From the NCBI RefSeq assembly GCF_003855095.1, contig NZ_CP033972.1:3968001-4032000 (forward strand): a stretch of 64,000 bases of DNA, written 5' to 3'. Position 1 is the first letter of the stretch; each line of letters opens with the position of its first letter. The translations under genes and the position numbers were made by a program. The stretch is from Gordonia insulae. Its GTDB lineage: Bacteria > Actinomycetota > Actinomycetes > Mycobacteriales > Mycobacteriaceae. Below are positions 44,514 to 53,406 of this stretch, piece by piece. Below the pieces are notes generated by a model, which saw nothing but the letters and a program-made list of their open reading frames with translations, made no database searches and was not told where the DNA came from.

Positions 44514-45722
44514 TCAGAAGTACCCGTTGGCGGGCAACGGCGTTCCGTTCACCAGGCGGTCGCCCAGCGCGATCGCCTTGTATGACGTGGGATTGTGCAG
44601 TGTGACGGTGCGGATGTTGCGCCAGTGCCGATCCAGATTCTTGGCACGGCTCGCCGACGACGCACCGCCGATGTCGAAGAGGTCGGTCGCAGCCTGCAAC
44701 CCGACCCGATCGACGTGCACCTTGACCCGAGCCGCAGCGACCGACGCCCGCGCGAAGAGTTCCGGCTCGATCCGGCCCCGGCGGGCCGGCCCGAACGCGG
44801 CCTCGACGTCACGCGCCGCCGACAAGACGGCGGCCCGCGCCACGTGGGCCGCTGCGTCGATCTCGCCGACGGTCCGCAACAGGATCGGATCCTTGCGGGG
44901 AGATTCGTGTGGTGCGTGGTCGAATGTCCTCGAGCGAGAATGCAGCAATGAGGTCGCGTCGTCGGTCACCGAGAAGAGGATGCCGGTGATCAACGCTTGG
45001 AGATAGAGCTGCAGGAACGGCCCGTCGGTGGCCATCGGCCGGTCCGATGATCCTGACTCGCTGAGCTCGAGGACGTCTTCAGGCCGGACCCGCACGTCGT
45101 CCAGGTTCGTCGAGCCGGTCCCGGTCCGGTGCTGACCGATCCCGTCCCAGTCGTCCACGATGGTCACACCCTCGCGGTCCACCGGCAGCACGACCCGCGC
45201 GACCCGATCCTCCGACGAATCGGTGCCGCGGACCGTCGCGGTCACCGACACCCAGTCGGCGAAGGCGGTGCCGGTGCTGTAGAACTTCGCCCCGGTCAGC
45301 AGCCAGCCATCCTCGGTCGGGCGCAGCTCGGTCCGGAAGTCGCGGGTACCGGCGTTCCCGGTGCGCTCACTGGTCGCGTTGCCGAAGATCTTCCCGGCGC
45401 GCACCTCGGCGGCCCAGCGCTCGCGGACGGGACCCGCGGGGAGGCGCCGGACCTGCTCCACGAACCAGAAGTGGGCGCGCAGAATGTGCGCCACAATCGG
45501 ATCCGCGCGTGCAAGGTCGATGAGGAACTCGAAGAACTCGACCACGTCGGCACCGTCTGCCGTCGCATCGTCGAGTGTCAACGCTGTCAGTCCGGTGTCG
45601 GCGAGCAACCGCACCTGCTCGTGCGGATCGGTGCCCGTCCGTTCGCGGACGGCCGCCTCGGCGGCGACCTCGGCGAGTACCTCGGCCGGGTCCGACGCGA
45701 TCCGGGTGACCACGGCGGTCAC
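44514..45722 (-). CDS. DszC/SfnB-like FMNH2-dependent monooxygenase (acyl-CoA dehydrogenase fold)
   Basis: 402 residues. Acyl-CoA-dehydrogenase fold, but with the DszC-type features NATSERTGNAG, IGQHRTGTGSTNLDDV and HWRNIRTVTLHNPTSYK. Enzymes of this group oxygenate sulfur compounds using reduced flavin from a separate reductase; none is seen in the window. Its GTG overlaps the stop of the DszA-like gene by 4 bases. Context argues for desulfonation or sulfone oxidation rather than beta-oxidation. Confidence 0.85.
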   Translation of the reverse strand: MTAVVTRIASDPAEVLAEVAAEAAVRERTGTDPHEQVRLLADTGLTALTLDDATADGADVVEFFEFLIDLARADPIVAHILRAHFWFVEQVRRLPAGPVRERWAAEVRAGKIFGNATSERTGNAGTRDFRTELRPTEDGWLLTGAKFYSTGTAFADWVSVTATVRGTDSSEDRVARVVLPVDREGVTIVDDWDGIGQHRTGTGSTNLDDVRVRPEDVLELSESGSSDRPMATDGPFLQLYLQALITGILFSVTDDATSLLHSRSRTFDHAPHESPRKDPILLRTVGEIDAAAHVARAAVLSAARDVEAAFGPARRGRIEPELFARASVAAARVKVHVDRVGLQAATDLFDIGGASSASRAKNLDRHWRNIRTVTLHNPTSYKAIALGDRLVNGTPLPANGYF

Positions 45723-47092
45723 ACCGGCACCTCGGCGAACGCGCCGCGGTACCGGGCGGCCGGATGAGAGTCGGGCAGTCGATCGCGGCCGGTCAGCTTG
45801 CGCCGCACCGTGCCCGGGGCGTACTCACGTTGTGCCAGACCGCGATCCCGAAGCACCGGCAGCACGTGGTCGGCGAACTCGACGTAGCTGTTGGGGATCG
45901 TCGCGTTGATCACGTTGATGCCGTCCACGCCGGCGTCGCGCCATTGCTCGAGGCGGTCGGCGATCTGTTCCGGCGTCCCCACGACGCGCCCGCTCCGACT
46001 CCGCAGTTCGGCGAGATCCCGGACCGTCGGCTCACGATCGGGGACCGCCTCGCGCAGCCACAGCAGGGTGCTCTGTGTGCCCTCGGTCTTGATCTCACCG
46101 ATAGGGGTGTCCAGGTCGTAGAAACCGAGATCGAAACCGAGCCCGCCCGCCGAATGCGCGATCATGGTGCTCGGATCGATGAACTCGTCGAGTTCCGCCG
46201 ATTTGCGTCGCGCCTCCTCCTCGGTGCTGCCGATCACGAACGAAAGTCCTTGGAAGAACTGCAGATCCTGTGGGTCTCGGCCCGCCTCGGCGACCAGCCG
46301 GCGGGTGTCGTCCACCAGTCCGCGTGCGGCATCCGGAGTGGGCGAGACGATGAACTGCGCCTCGGCATTTCGCGCCGCGAACCGGCGGCCGGTGTGCGAC
46401 GAGCCGGCCTGGAACAGGATCGGGGTGCGCTGTGGCGACGGCGCAGACAGGTGCGGACCCTCGACGCGGTACCGCTCGCCCACGTGGTTGATCTTGTGCA
46501 CCTTGTCGAAGTCGGCGTGGATGCCACTGACCTTGTCCTGGATGAGGGCGTCGTCGTCCCAGGAGCCTTCCCACAACTTGTAGACCACGTCGACGTACTC
46601 GTCGGCCCAGGCATAGCGGTCATCGTGCCCGGTGATGCCGTCGTAGCCGAAGTTCCGCCACGCGTTCGACGACAGGCTCGTCACGATGTTCCACGCGACG
46701 CGCCCCTGCGACGCGTGATCGAGCGTGGAGATCTTTCGAGCGAAGTCGAACGGATGCTGCTGCAGGATCGAGCTCGTGATCGCGATGCCGAGGTTCTCGG
46801 TGTGTGACGCCAGCGCCGAGACCAGCACCAGCGGGTCGTTGCTGGGAATCTGCAGTCCGGAGTCGACGAACTTCTTCCAGTCGCCCTGGTAGTCGTCGTA
46901 GAGACCGACGACGTCGGCGAAGAACACGAAGTCGAACCGTGCGTCCTCCAGCGTTTTCGCCAGATCGATCCAATGGTTCAGCGAGTTGAAGTCCGTCTGC
47001 TCGGCCTCCGGAGTCCGCCACGCCCCATGCAGGATGTGGGATGTGGTGTTCATCACGAAGGCGGAGAAGCGCAAGGGCTTTGGGTGTGCCAC
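45719..47092 (-). CDS. NtaA/SnaA/DszA-family FMN-dependent monooxygenase
   Basis: 457 residues, luciferase-like TIM barrel. HGAWRTPEAEQTDF, DFVFFADVVGLYDDYQGD, FDFARKISTLDHASQGRVAWNIVTS and PILFQAGSSHTGRRFAARNAEA are diagnostic of the NtaA/DszA group. These cleave C-S or C-N bonds with FMNH2 and O2. Operon with the DszC-like gene, divergent from a peptide-type ABC importer. Substrate unknown; dibenzothiophene-like specificity should not be assumed. Confidence 0.88.
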   Translation of the reverse strand: MAHPKPLRFSAFVMNTTSHILHGAWRTPEAEQTDFNSLNHWIDLAKTLEDARFDFVFFADVVGLYDDYQGDWKKFVDSGLQIPSNDPLVLVSALASHTENLGIAITSSILQQHPFDFARKISTLDHASQGRVAWNIVTSLSSNAWRNFGYDGITGHDDRYAWADEYVDVVYKLWEGSWDDDALIQDKVSGIHADFDKVHKINHVGERYRVEGPHLSAPSPQRTPILFQAGSSHTGRRFAARNAEAQFIVSPTPDAARGLVDDTRRLVAEAGRDPQDLQFFQGLSFVIGSTEEEARRKSAELDEFIDPSTMIAHSAGGLGFDLGFYDLDTPIGEIKTEGTQSTLLWLREAVPDREPTVRDLAELRSRSGRVVGTPEQIADRLEQWRDAGVDGINVINATIPNSYVEFADHVLPVLRDRGLAQREYAPGTVRRKLTGRDRLPDSHPAARYRGAFAEVPV

Positions 47093-47130
47093 TGGCCTGA
47101 CGGTAGTCAGGCGGGTAGCGGCTGCGAGGT

Positions 47131-47153
47131 GTTGCGCTCAGCGTGAACGGAAC
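47131..47153 (+). promoter_or_regulatory. Candidate sulfur operator, copy B
   Basis: GTTGCGCTCA followed by GCGTGAACGGAAC; 19 of 23 positions match the copy at 20811. CGNTCA-N3-TGANCG symmetry is kept. It lies 39-61 bases before the monooxygenase start and 122-144 before the binding-protein start. Confidence 0.45.
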
Positions 47154-47274
47154 GCCTGACTTCTGCGGCTGCGGTCGCTAGGTTTCTCGCCGAACCCGCC
47201 GTGTGTGCTGCCGCGTGCTCACCGCCGACCGACCGTCAGCGTCGGAATCCGAAGTCGAATCGAGGAGATCCACC

Positions 47275-48942
47275 GTGCCCAGATCCGTCCGCCCCGCGCG
47301 GGCTCGAGTGCTGATGGCCGTAGCACTGTCGGCGGCCGCGCTCCTGTCGGCCTGCGGGCAGCGACCCGAGACCGGTGACGGGACCTCGACGGGCGTCGCG
47401 GCGACCCCGGGGGAGTATGAGACCGGCGGGGTGATCGAGTACGGCCACGAGCAGGAGCCGCCCTGCGTGCACGGGGGTTGGGTGCAGAACGCCTACCTGG
47501 CGCGGCAGTACCTGGACAACCTGGTCTCGCTGGACGACGCCGGCACGCCGGTGCCCTGGCTGGCGACCAGCTGGGACATCTCACCCGATCGGCTCACCTA
47601 CACCTTCCACCTCAAGCCGGACGTGAAGTTCAGCGACGGGACGACACTCGATGCGGCTGCGGTCAAGACGAACTTCGACGCCTACCTGAACCCGGACAGT
47701 CCCAACGGCACCGTCGCCGCCTACATCGGCCAGTACTACGCCGGCGGTGAGGCGCTCGACCGCACTACCTATGCACTGCATCTGAAGTCGCCGTACAGCC
47801 CGTTGCTGACGGTACTCACCCAGGGCTACTTCGGGATTCAGTCGCCCACGGCGTTGGCGCGGGGTGCGGAGGCCAACTGCTCGAAGCCGGTGGGCTCCGG
47901 GCCGTTCGTCATCGATCGGTGGGATCGCAACCGCAGCATCACCTTTGTGCGGAACCCGGACTACAACTCGGCGCCCGCCAACGCCAAGCATCAGGGACCG
48001 GCCTACGTCGACAAGGTGATCTGGAAGTTCCTCAAGGACCCGGTGCTCCGGTACGGGTCCTTGACCAGCGGGTCGTCGGACGTCATCTACAACGTTCCGC
48101 CGATCAACTGGGCCGACGCGACCGGACGCTTCCAGACGCGCCAGTACGTCACGCCGGGCCGGCCGAACGCGATCACGCTGAACGTCGACCACGCGCCGTT
48201 CGACGATGTGCGGGTGCGGCAGGCCTTCGCCTACTCGGCGGACCGTGAGAAGGCGGTGGAGACCGCCTATCTCGGTGTGGTGCCGTACAACCCGAACGGC
48301 GCGCTCAGCCAGAGCACCCCCGACTACGACGCCACCGCCGGTGCCTATGTCCGGGACCCGGCGAAGGCAGGCCGGCTGCTCGACGAGGCGGGATGGACAC
48401 AGCGTGACGGCGACGGAATCCGGGTCAAGGACGGTCGTCGGCTGAGTGCTCGCGTCGTCTACGCGTCCGACGCGATCATCGGTCCGGAGGGCGCGGCGGT
48501 ACTGCAGGACGTCGCATACCAGGCCCGCCAGGTCGGATTCGACATCGAGTTGGTGCCCGCCACCCAGAGCGAGTACTTCGGCGGACGGTACGCGAAAGCG
48601 GACACCTACGACGCCTACGTCGGCTATTGGACCAGCCCGACGCCGGGTCTGCTGTACATCAACTGGCGTCAGCGACTCGAGGACAACCCCAATCCCTACA
48701 ACAACGCCTTCTACAACGATCCGTCGCTGCAGGGACTCATCGAGAAGGCCAACAGCTCAGCGGATCCGGCCGAGCAGCGGCGGTACTACAGCGAGGCGCA
48801 GAAGGTGATCGGCGACCAGGCGCTGGCCATCGGCCTGTACACGCAGACCACCTCCATCGCCGCACAGCCGAAACTGCACGACGTGTGGATCGAGAAGTCC
48901 CAAGGTGAACCGGTGTTCTCGGATGCGAGGTTTGTGCGATGA
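47275..48942 (+). CDS. ABC importer solute-binding lipoprotein (SBP family 5), second system
   Basis: 555 residues. Basic N-terminus, hydrophobic stretch and lipobox LLSAC (Cys27). SBP_bac_5 features: HLKPDVKFSDGTTLDAAAVKTNF, VGSGPFVIDRW, DVRVRQAFAYSADREKAV. GAGGAG lies 8 bases before the GTG. An in-frame upstream region starting at GTG 47203 codes for CCRVLTADRP and is probably not translated as part of the protein. It heads a four-gene importer operon divergent from organosulfur monooxygenases. Confidence 0.9.
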   Translation: MPRSVRPARARVLMAVALSAAALLSACGQRPETGDGTSTGVAATPGEYETGGVIEYGHEQEPPCVHGGWVQNAYLARQYLDNLVSLDDAGTPVPWLATSWDISPDRLTYTFHLKPDVKFSDGTTLDAAAVKTNFDAYLNPDSPNGTVAAYIGQYYAGGEALDRTTYALHLKSPYSPLLTVLTQGYFGIQSPTALARGAEANCSKPVGSGPFVIDRWDRNRSITFVRNPDYNSAPANAKHQGPAYVDKVIWKFLKDPVLRYGSLTSGSSDVIYNVPPINWADATGRFQTRQYVTPGRPNAITLNVDHAPFDDVRVRQAFAYSADREKAVETAYLGVVPYNPNGALSQSTPDYDATAGAYVRDPAKAGRLLDEAGWTQRDGDGIRVKDGRRLSARVVYASDAIIGPEGAAVLQDVAYQARQVGFDIELVPATQSEYFGGRYAKADTYDAYVGYWTSPTPGLLYINWRQRLEDNPNPYNNAFYNDPSLQGLIEKANSSADPAEQRRYYSEAQKVIGDQALAIGLYTQTTSIAAQPKLHDVWIEKSQGEPVFSDARFVR

Positions 48943-49958
48943 CCACTCTGGTCGATCAGACGACGACCCCGGACGGCGGTGCGACACCGTCGACTCCACA
49001 ACGCGGCCGGGGCACCTCGGCGGTGTGGTTGCGGTGGCTCGGCAAACTCGGGTCCGCGGTGTTCGTGCTGTGGGCCGCGGCGTCGGTGACCTTCCTGCTG
49101 CAGGTTCTCGCACCCGGTGACCGGGCGACGCTGCTGCTCAATCTCTCCTCCGGGCAGAGCCGCGAGCGCACACCGGACGAGATCGCCCCCGTCAACGAGC
49201 AGTACGGCTTCATCGACCCGATCTGGCAGCAGTACCTGCACTATCTGCAGGGGCTTCTGCACGGCGATCTCGGGACCTCCTATCAACTGCAACAACCGGT
49301 CACCGAGGTGATCGCCGAGCAGGTCGGCCCGACGCTCGTCCTGACGGTCAGCGCGTTGATCGTAGCCTGGCTGTTGGTGCTGGTGACCACCACACTGACG
49401 GCGGGTCGTCGAGGACCGCTCGGCGGTCTGGGTGCGCTGCTCGAGACCGTCAGCGCCGGCCTCCCGCAGTACTGGCTGGGATCGATCCTGCTGGTGGTGT
49501 TCGCCATCAACCTGGCCTGGTTCCCGGTGGAGAGCGGTACGGGCCTGCGCGGTTTGGTGTTGCCGGTGCTGACGCTCGCGATACCCTTGGCCGGCTTCCT
49601 CGGCAGCATCGCTCGAGATGAGTTCGCCCGGGCCCTCGACCAGCCGTTCGTCCTCACCGCGCGCAGCCGCGGACTCGGCGACCTCTCCGTGCGCGCCCGA
49701 CATGTGCTGCGGCACTCCGTCATCCCCGCGGTGACCGTCTCCGGGTGGGCGATGGGCGCGTTGCTGTCCGGAGCGGTGATCGCCGAGACCGTCTTCGCGC
49801 GGGCCGGCATCGGACAGACGCTCGTCGCGGCCGCCAGTTCCCGCGACGTGCCGCTCGTGAGCGGCATCGTGGTGCTGGTCGCCGCGATCTACACCGTCGC
49901 GAACCTGCTGGTGGACTTTCTCTACACCGTCATCGACCCCCGGATCGAGGTCCCATGA
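48939..49958 (+). CDS. ABC importer permease (DppB type), second system
   Basis: 339 residues. A Thr/Pro-rich cytosolic N-terminus longer than usual, then the first membrane helix (LGSAVFVLWAAASVTFLLQVL), YGFIDPIWQQYLHYLQGLLHGDLGTSYQ, and the BPD_transp_1 domain with LTARSRGLGDLSVRARHVLRH. Overlaps the binding-protein stop (ATGA). Confidence 0.9.
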   Translation: MTTLVDQTTTPDGGATPSTPQRGRGTSAVWLRWLGKLGSAVFVLWAAASVTFLLQVLAPGDRATLLLNLSSGQSRERTPDEIAPVNEQYGFIDPIWQQYLHYLQGLLHGDLGTSYQLQQPVTEVIAEQVGPTLVLTVSALIVAWLLVLVTTTLTAGRRGPLGGLGALLETVSAGLPQYWLGSILLVVFAINLAWFPVESGTGLRGLVLPVLTLAIPLAGFLGSIARDEFARALDQPFVLTARSRGLGDLSVRARHVLRHSVIPAVTVSGWAMGALLSGAVIAETVFARAGIGQTLVAAASSRDVPLVSGIVVLVAAIYTVANLLVDFLYTVIDPRIEVP

Positions 49959-50842
49959 CCACCTTGTCGACACGTGGCCCGCAGTCGGGCACACCGGCGA
50001 CAGCGCAGACGCCGGCACCGGTGGACCGGCGCCGTTGGCCGGTGCCGCCCACCGTGATAGCGGCCCTGGCCGTGTTGGTCCTGCTCGCCGTCGCCGTGGT
50101 GGCGCCAGGTGTGCTCGCCCCGTACGACCCGTTCGCGATCGATCTCGATGCCACTCTGTCGCCGCCGAGTTGGGCACACCTGTTCGGCACCGATCTCTCC
50201 GGCCGAGACCTGTTGAGTCGCGTCATCTTCGGCACACGCCAGTCGCTGGCCATCGGCCTCGGGGCCGTCGCGGTCGCGCTGGTGCTGGCCGTGGCGCTCG
50301 GCATCGCCGCCGGGTTGTCGGGACGTGTCGCCCAGGCGCTCGCCAACCGGTGGATCGAGGTGATGTTCGCGTTTCCGACGATCCTGCTCGGGCTGCTGCT
50401 GACGTCGGTGTTCGGGCCGGGACCGTACACGCTGATCTTCGCGATCGGGATCGGCATCGCACCGGGCTACGCGCGTATCGTGCGCGGGCAGGTCCTCAGC
50501 GTCCGCACCGCGCCCTACGTCGAGGCGGCCACCGCCCTGGGTCACTCCCGCCGCCGAATCCTGTTCCAGCACATCGGCCCGAACGCGCTGCGCCCGATGA
50601 TCGTCACGGCGACTCTCGGCGTCGGGCAGGCCATCATCTGGGCATCGGGCCTGGCCTACCTGGGCCTCGGCGTCGCGCCGCCGGCACCCGAGTGGGGAGC
50701 ACTGCTCGATGCCGGCCGCACCTACATCACCGAGGCGTGGTGGCTGGAGATCTTCCCGGGTCTGGTCATCGTGATCACCGCGCTCGCATTCACCACCGTC
50801 GGACGTCATCTCGGCGCCCGACTGGAAGGAAGCAACCGATGA
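49955..50842 (+). CDS. ABC importer permease (DppC type), second system
   Basis: 295 residues. One N-terminal membrane segment, FGTDLSGRDLLSRVIFGTRQS, then BPD_transp_1 with EAATALGHSRRRILFQHIGPNALRP. ATG overlaps the DppB-type stop (ATGA), and its own stop overlaps the ATPase start (ATGA). Confidence 0.9.
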   Translation: MTTLSTRGPQSGTPATAQTPAPVDRRRWPVPPTVIAALAVLVLLAVAVVAPGVLAPYDPFAIDLDATLSPPSWAHLFGTDLSGRDLLSRVIFGTRQSLAIGLGAVAVALVLAVALGIAAGLSGRVAQALANRWIEVMFAFPTILLGLLLTSVFGPGPYTLIFAIGIGIAPGYARIVRGQVLSVRTAPYVEAATALGHSRRRILFQHIGPNALRPMIVTATLGVGQAIIWASGLAYLGLGVAPPAPEWGALLDAGRTYITEAWWLEIFPGLVIVITALAFTTVGRHLGARLEGSNR

Positions 50843-52524
50843 GCACCCTGCTGAGCACCGAATCCGGCGTCGCCGGGTCCGGCACCGCGCCACTCGCCGA
50901 GGTCCGCGACCTGCACGTCGCCTTCGGCGGCCGTGAGGTCGTGAAGGGAGTCTCGTTCAGCGTGACGGCCGGCGAATGCCTCGCCATCGTGGGCGAGTCC
51001 GGATCGGGGAAATCCGTGACGGCGCGCACCCTCATGGGACTGACCGGAGAGGGCGCACGGATCACCGCAGACGCCATCACGTTCGACGGCCGGTCACTCG
51101 TGGGCCTCGACGACCGTGACTGGCGGCGACTCCGGGGCCGCGAGATCGGCTTCGTGCTGCAGGACGCGTTGGTGTCACTGGACCAGTTGCGGACGGTCGG
51201 CAGTGAGATCGGCGAGGCGTGGAGCGCGCACCATCCTGCCGGGTTCGGCGGGCGCCGACTGCGGCGAGCCGAACGCGAGGAGAAGGTGGTCGAACTCCTG
51301 ACCCTGGTCGGGGTGCCCGAGCCGCGCGTGCGTGCCGGGCAGCGACCACACGAACTGTCCGGTGGACTCCGTCAGCGTGCGCTCATCGCGTCGGCGTTGG
51401 CGCAGGACCCGAAGTTGCTGATCGCGGACGAACCGACCACCGCACTCGATGCGACGGTGCAGGCGCAGATCCTCGACGTGCTGGCCGAGGCCAAGGAACG
51501 TGGCAACGCGGTCATCCTGATCTCGCACGACCTCGCCGTCGTCTCCCGGCTCGCCGACCGGGTGGCCGTGATGCGCGACGGTGAGATCGTCGAATACGGG
51601 TCCACCAGCGACGTTCTTTTGCGTCCCGAGCACGACTACACCCGCGGTCTGCTCGCGTCGGTGCCGTCGCGCACATCGAAGGGCACGCTGCTGACCAGCG
51701 GCGACACCGTGCCCGAACCTGCCGCGCCCACGGGCGATGCGCCGCCGGCCCTGCGTGTGCGGGATATCCGCAAGTCCTTCGCCGCCAAGGACAGATCCAC
51801 GCGTGCCGCGGTCCGTGGCGTGAGCTTCGACCTCCAGCCCGGCCGCACCCTCGGGATCGTCGGCGAATCCGGATCGGGCAAGACCACCACGGCCCGGATC
51901 GTGCTCGGGCTCACCGATCCCGACGCGGGCACGGTCGAACTCAACGGGCGGCCCTGGAGCGCACTGAGCGACGCCGCGCGCCGGGCCGATCGCCACCAGA
52001 TCTCGGTCATCTACCAGGACCCGCTCAGCTCGTTCGATCCGCGCTGGAACGTCGATCGAATCCTGCGGGACAGTCTGCGGTCCAGAGACTTACGTGGCTC
52101 CGACGTCGACCGACGGGTGTCCGAGCTGCTCGACCACGTGGGCCTCTCGGACGAGTTCCGGCACCGGCATCCGCTGCACCTGTCGGGAGGACAGCGGCAG
52201 CGGGTGGCGATCGCGCGGGCCCTGGCACCGGAGCCGACGGTGATCGTGTGCGACGAGCCGGTGTCGGCTCTCGACGTCTCCATCCAGGCCCGCATCCTCG
52301 ACCTGCTCGCCCGGCTGCAGGCGGAAACCGGTGTCGCACTCGTGTTCATCTCGCACGACCTCGGCGTCATCCATCACGTCGCCGACGACATCCTGGTCAT
52401 GCGCGACGGAGAGGTCGTCGAGTACGGCGACGCCGATCAGGTCTTCGGCGAGCCGGCGCACCCCTACACTCGGGAACTCCTCGCTGCCGTACCGGTCATC
52501 GACGAGAGTGAACTGGTCGCCTGA
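50839..52524 (+). CDS. ABC importer duplicated ATPase, second system
   Basis: 561 residues with two ABC domains in one chain, like the protein at 4456. Walker A GESGSGKS at 52-59 and GESGSGKT near 341-348. Signatures ELSGGLRQRALIA (Leu in place of the usual Gln) and HLSGGQRQRVAIA; Walker B LLIADEPTTALD and IVCDEPVSALD. Ends the importer operon; a strong terminator follows. Confidence 0.9.
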   Translation: MSTLLSTESGVAGSGTAPLAEVRDLHVAFGGREVVKGVSFSVTAGECLAIVGESGSGKSVTARTLMGLTGEGARITADAITFDGRSLVGLDDRDWRRLRGREIGFVLQDALVSLDQLRTVGSEIGEAWSAHHPAGFGGRRLRRAEREEKVVELLTLVGVPEPRVRAGQRPHELSGGLRQRALIASALAQDPKLLIADEPTTALDATVQAQILDVLAEAKERGNAVILISHDLAVVSRLADRVAVMRDGEIVEYGSTSDVLLRPEHDYTRGLLASVPSRTSKGTLLTSGDTVPEPAAPTGDAPPALRVRDIRKSFAAKDRSTRAAVRGVSFDLQPGRTLGIVGESGSGKTTTARIVLGLTDPDAGTVELNGRPWSALSDAARRADRHQISVIYQDPLSSFDPRWNVDRILRDSLRSRDLRGSDVDRRVSELLDHVGLSDEFRHRHPLHLSGGQRQRVAIARALAPEPTVIVCDEPVSALDVSIQARILDLLARLQAETGVALVFISHDLGVIHHVADDILVMRDGEVVEYGDADQVFGEPAHPYTRELLAAVPVIDESELVA

Positions 52525-52572
52525 CCTCCGCCGACGTCGGCAACTCTTTCCGCCGGCAGTCGCCTCTCCTCA

Positions 52573-52615
52573 CCAACACCACCTTCGTCGCGAACGAAGG
52601 TGGTGTTGGCGTTTT
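52573..52615 (+). terminator. Strong terminator of second importer operon
   Basis: A 16-bp perfect stem (CCAACACCACCTTCGT with its complement), 5-base loop CGCGA, then GCGTTTTC. It lies 48 bases after the ATPase stop. Confidence 0.92.
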
Positions 52616-52698
52616 CACTGATGGTGCTCTCGCGGCTGTCCACCGACAGCACGGATCGAGGCCATGTTAACTGGATTCGCCACTCAATTATTCCCCCG

Positions 52699-52714
52699 GT
52701 AACCACGCGGAAAT
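52699..52714 (+). promoter_or_regulatory. Half of a GlnR box before the Nit1C cluster
   Basis: GTAAC-N6-GAAAT matches one a/b unit of the actinobacterial GlnR consensus. A second unit is only weakly visible (GAATC at 52731). It lies about 150 bases before the first gene of a nitrogen-starvation cluster, where GlnR control would be expected. The rest of 52616-52862 shows nothing else clear. Confidence 0.4.
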
Positions 52715-52862
52715 ACAACGGGCGTGAACTGAATCTCGTAGCGGAACACAGCTACTCAGTCCGATCCGCACGGATCGACACCCTCGTTCTGGGGCAGCGT
52801 CGCCTCGCCCATCCGTTCTGTGCTGCCGGCTTGCGCCCGGCTCATCCATCATAGGAGACGAA

Positions 52863-53387
52863 GTGCCTTCTTTCGACGAGACCATCACCGAGAACATCGC
52901 CAAGTCACTCGGTGAGATCCCGCACCCCTCCCTGCCGAAGGGTTCCAACATCTACGGCGGGACCAAGATCTTCCCCGACTACCAGGCCGAAGACGGCGAA
53001 ACCTACTTCACCCTGGTCCACGGCATCGCGCACGAATCCTCGGTGTCGTTCGTCGCGGTTCTGCAGGCCACCCGCGCGCTGCGCAAGGGCTTCGAGTCCG
53101 CCGTCTACTTCTACGGCCCCGGCGCCATCAATTGCCTTGCCACACGCGGATTCCCGAAGACCGGTGATTCCGGATTCCCCGGTGAGCAGAACATCAACGA
53201 CTCGCTGGAGACGTTCATCGCCGAGGGAGGCACCGTGTTCTGCTGCCGCTTCGGGCTCGCCCTGCACGGCGGCCGCGAGGAGGACCTCATCGAGGGAGTG
53301 ATCCCGGCGCACCCGCTCGACGTGCAGGACGCCATCATCCACTACGCGCGCAAGGGCGCGATCATCAACTCCACCTACATGGTGTGA
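52863..53387 (+). CDS. Nit1C protein, MSMEG_0572/Sll0783 family
   Basis: 174 residues. MPSFDETITENIAKSLGEIP, FTLVHGIAHESSVSF, FYGPGAINCLATRGFP and EGGTVFCCRFGLALHGGREEDLIEGVIPAHPLD are typical of the first protein of the Nit1C nitrogen-starvation cluster, function not established. Cytosolic; two adjacent Cys (FCCRFG) may be functional. GTG start with AGGAG 7 bases upstream. It leads a nine-gene co-directional set. Confidence 0.9.
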   Translation: MPSFDETITENIAKSLGEIPHPSLPKGSNIYGGTKIFPDYQAEDGETYFTLVHGIAHESSVSFVAVLQATRALRKGFESAVYFYGPGAINCLATRGFPKTGDSGFPGEQNINDSLETFIAEGGTVFCCRFGLALHGGREEDLIEGVIPAHPLDVQDAIIHYARKGAIINSTYMV

Positions 53388-53406
53388 CCGACCCCGAGGC
53401 ATTCTC

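Noticed and set aside
48786..50177. Open frame of 463 codons on the minus strand
   Set aside because: Antisense to two clear permease genes joined by start/stop overlaps.
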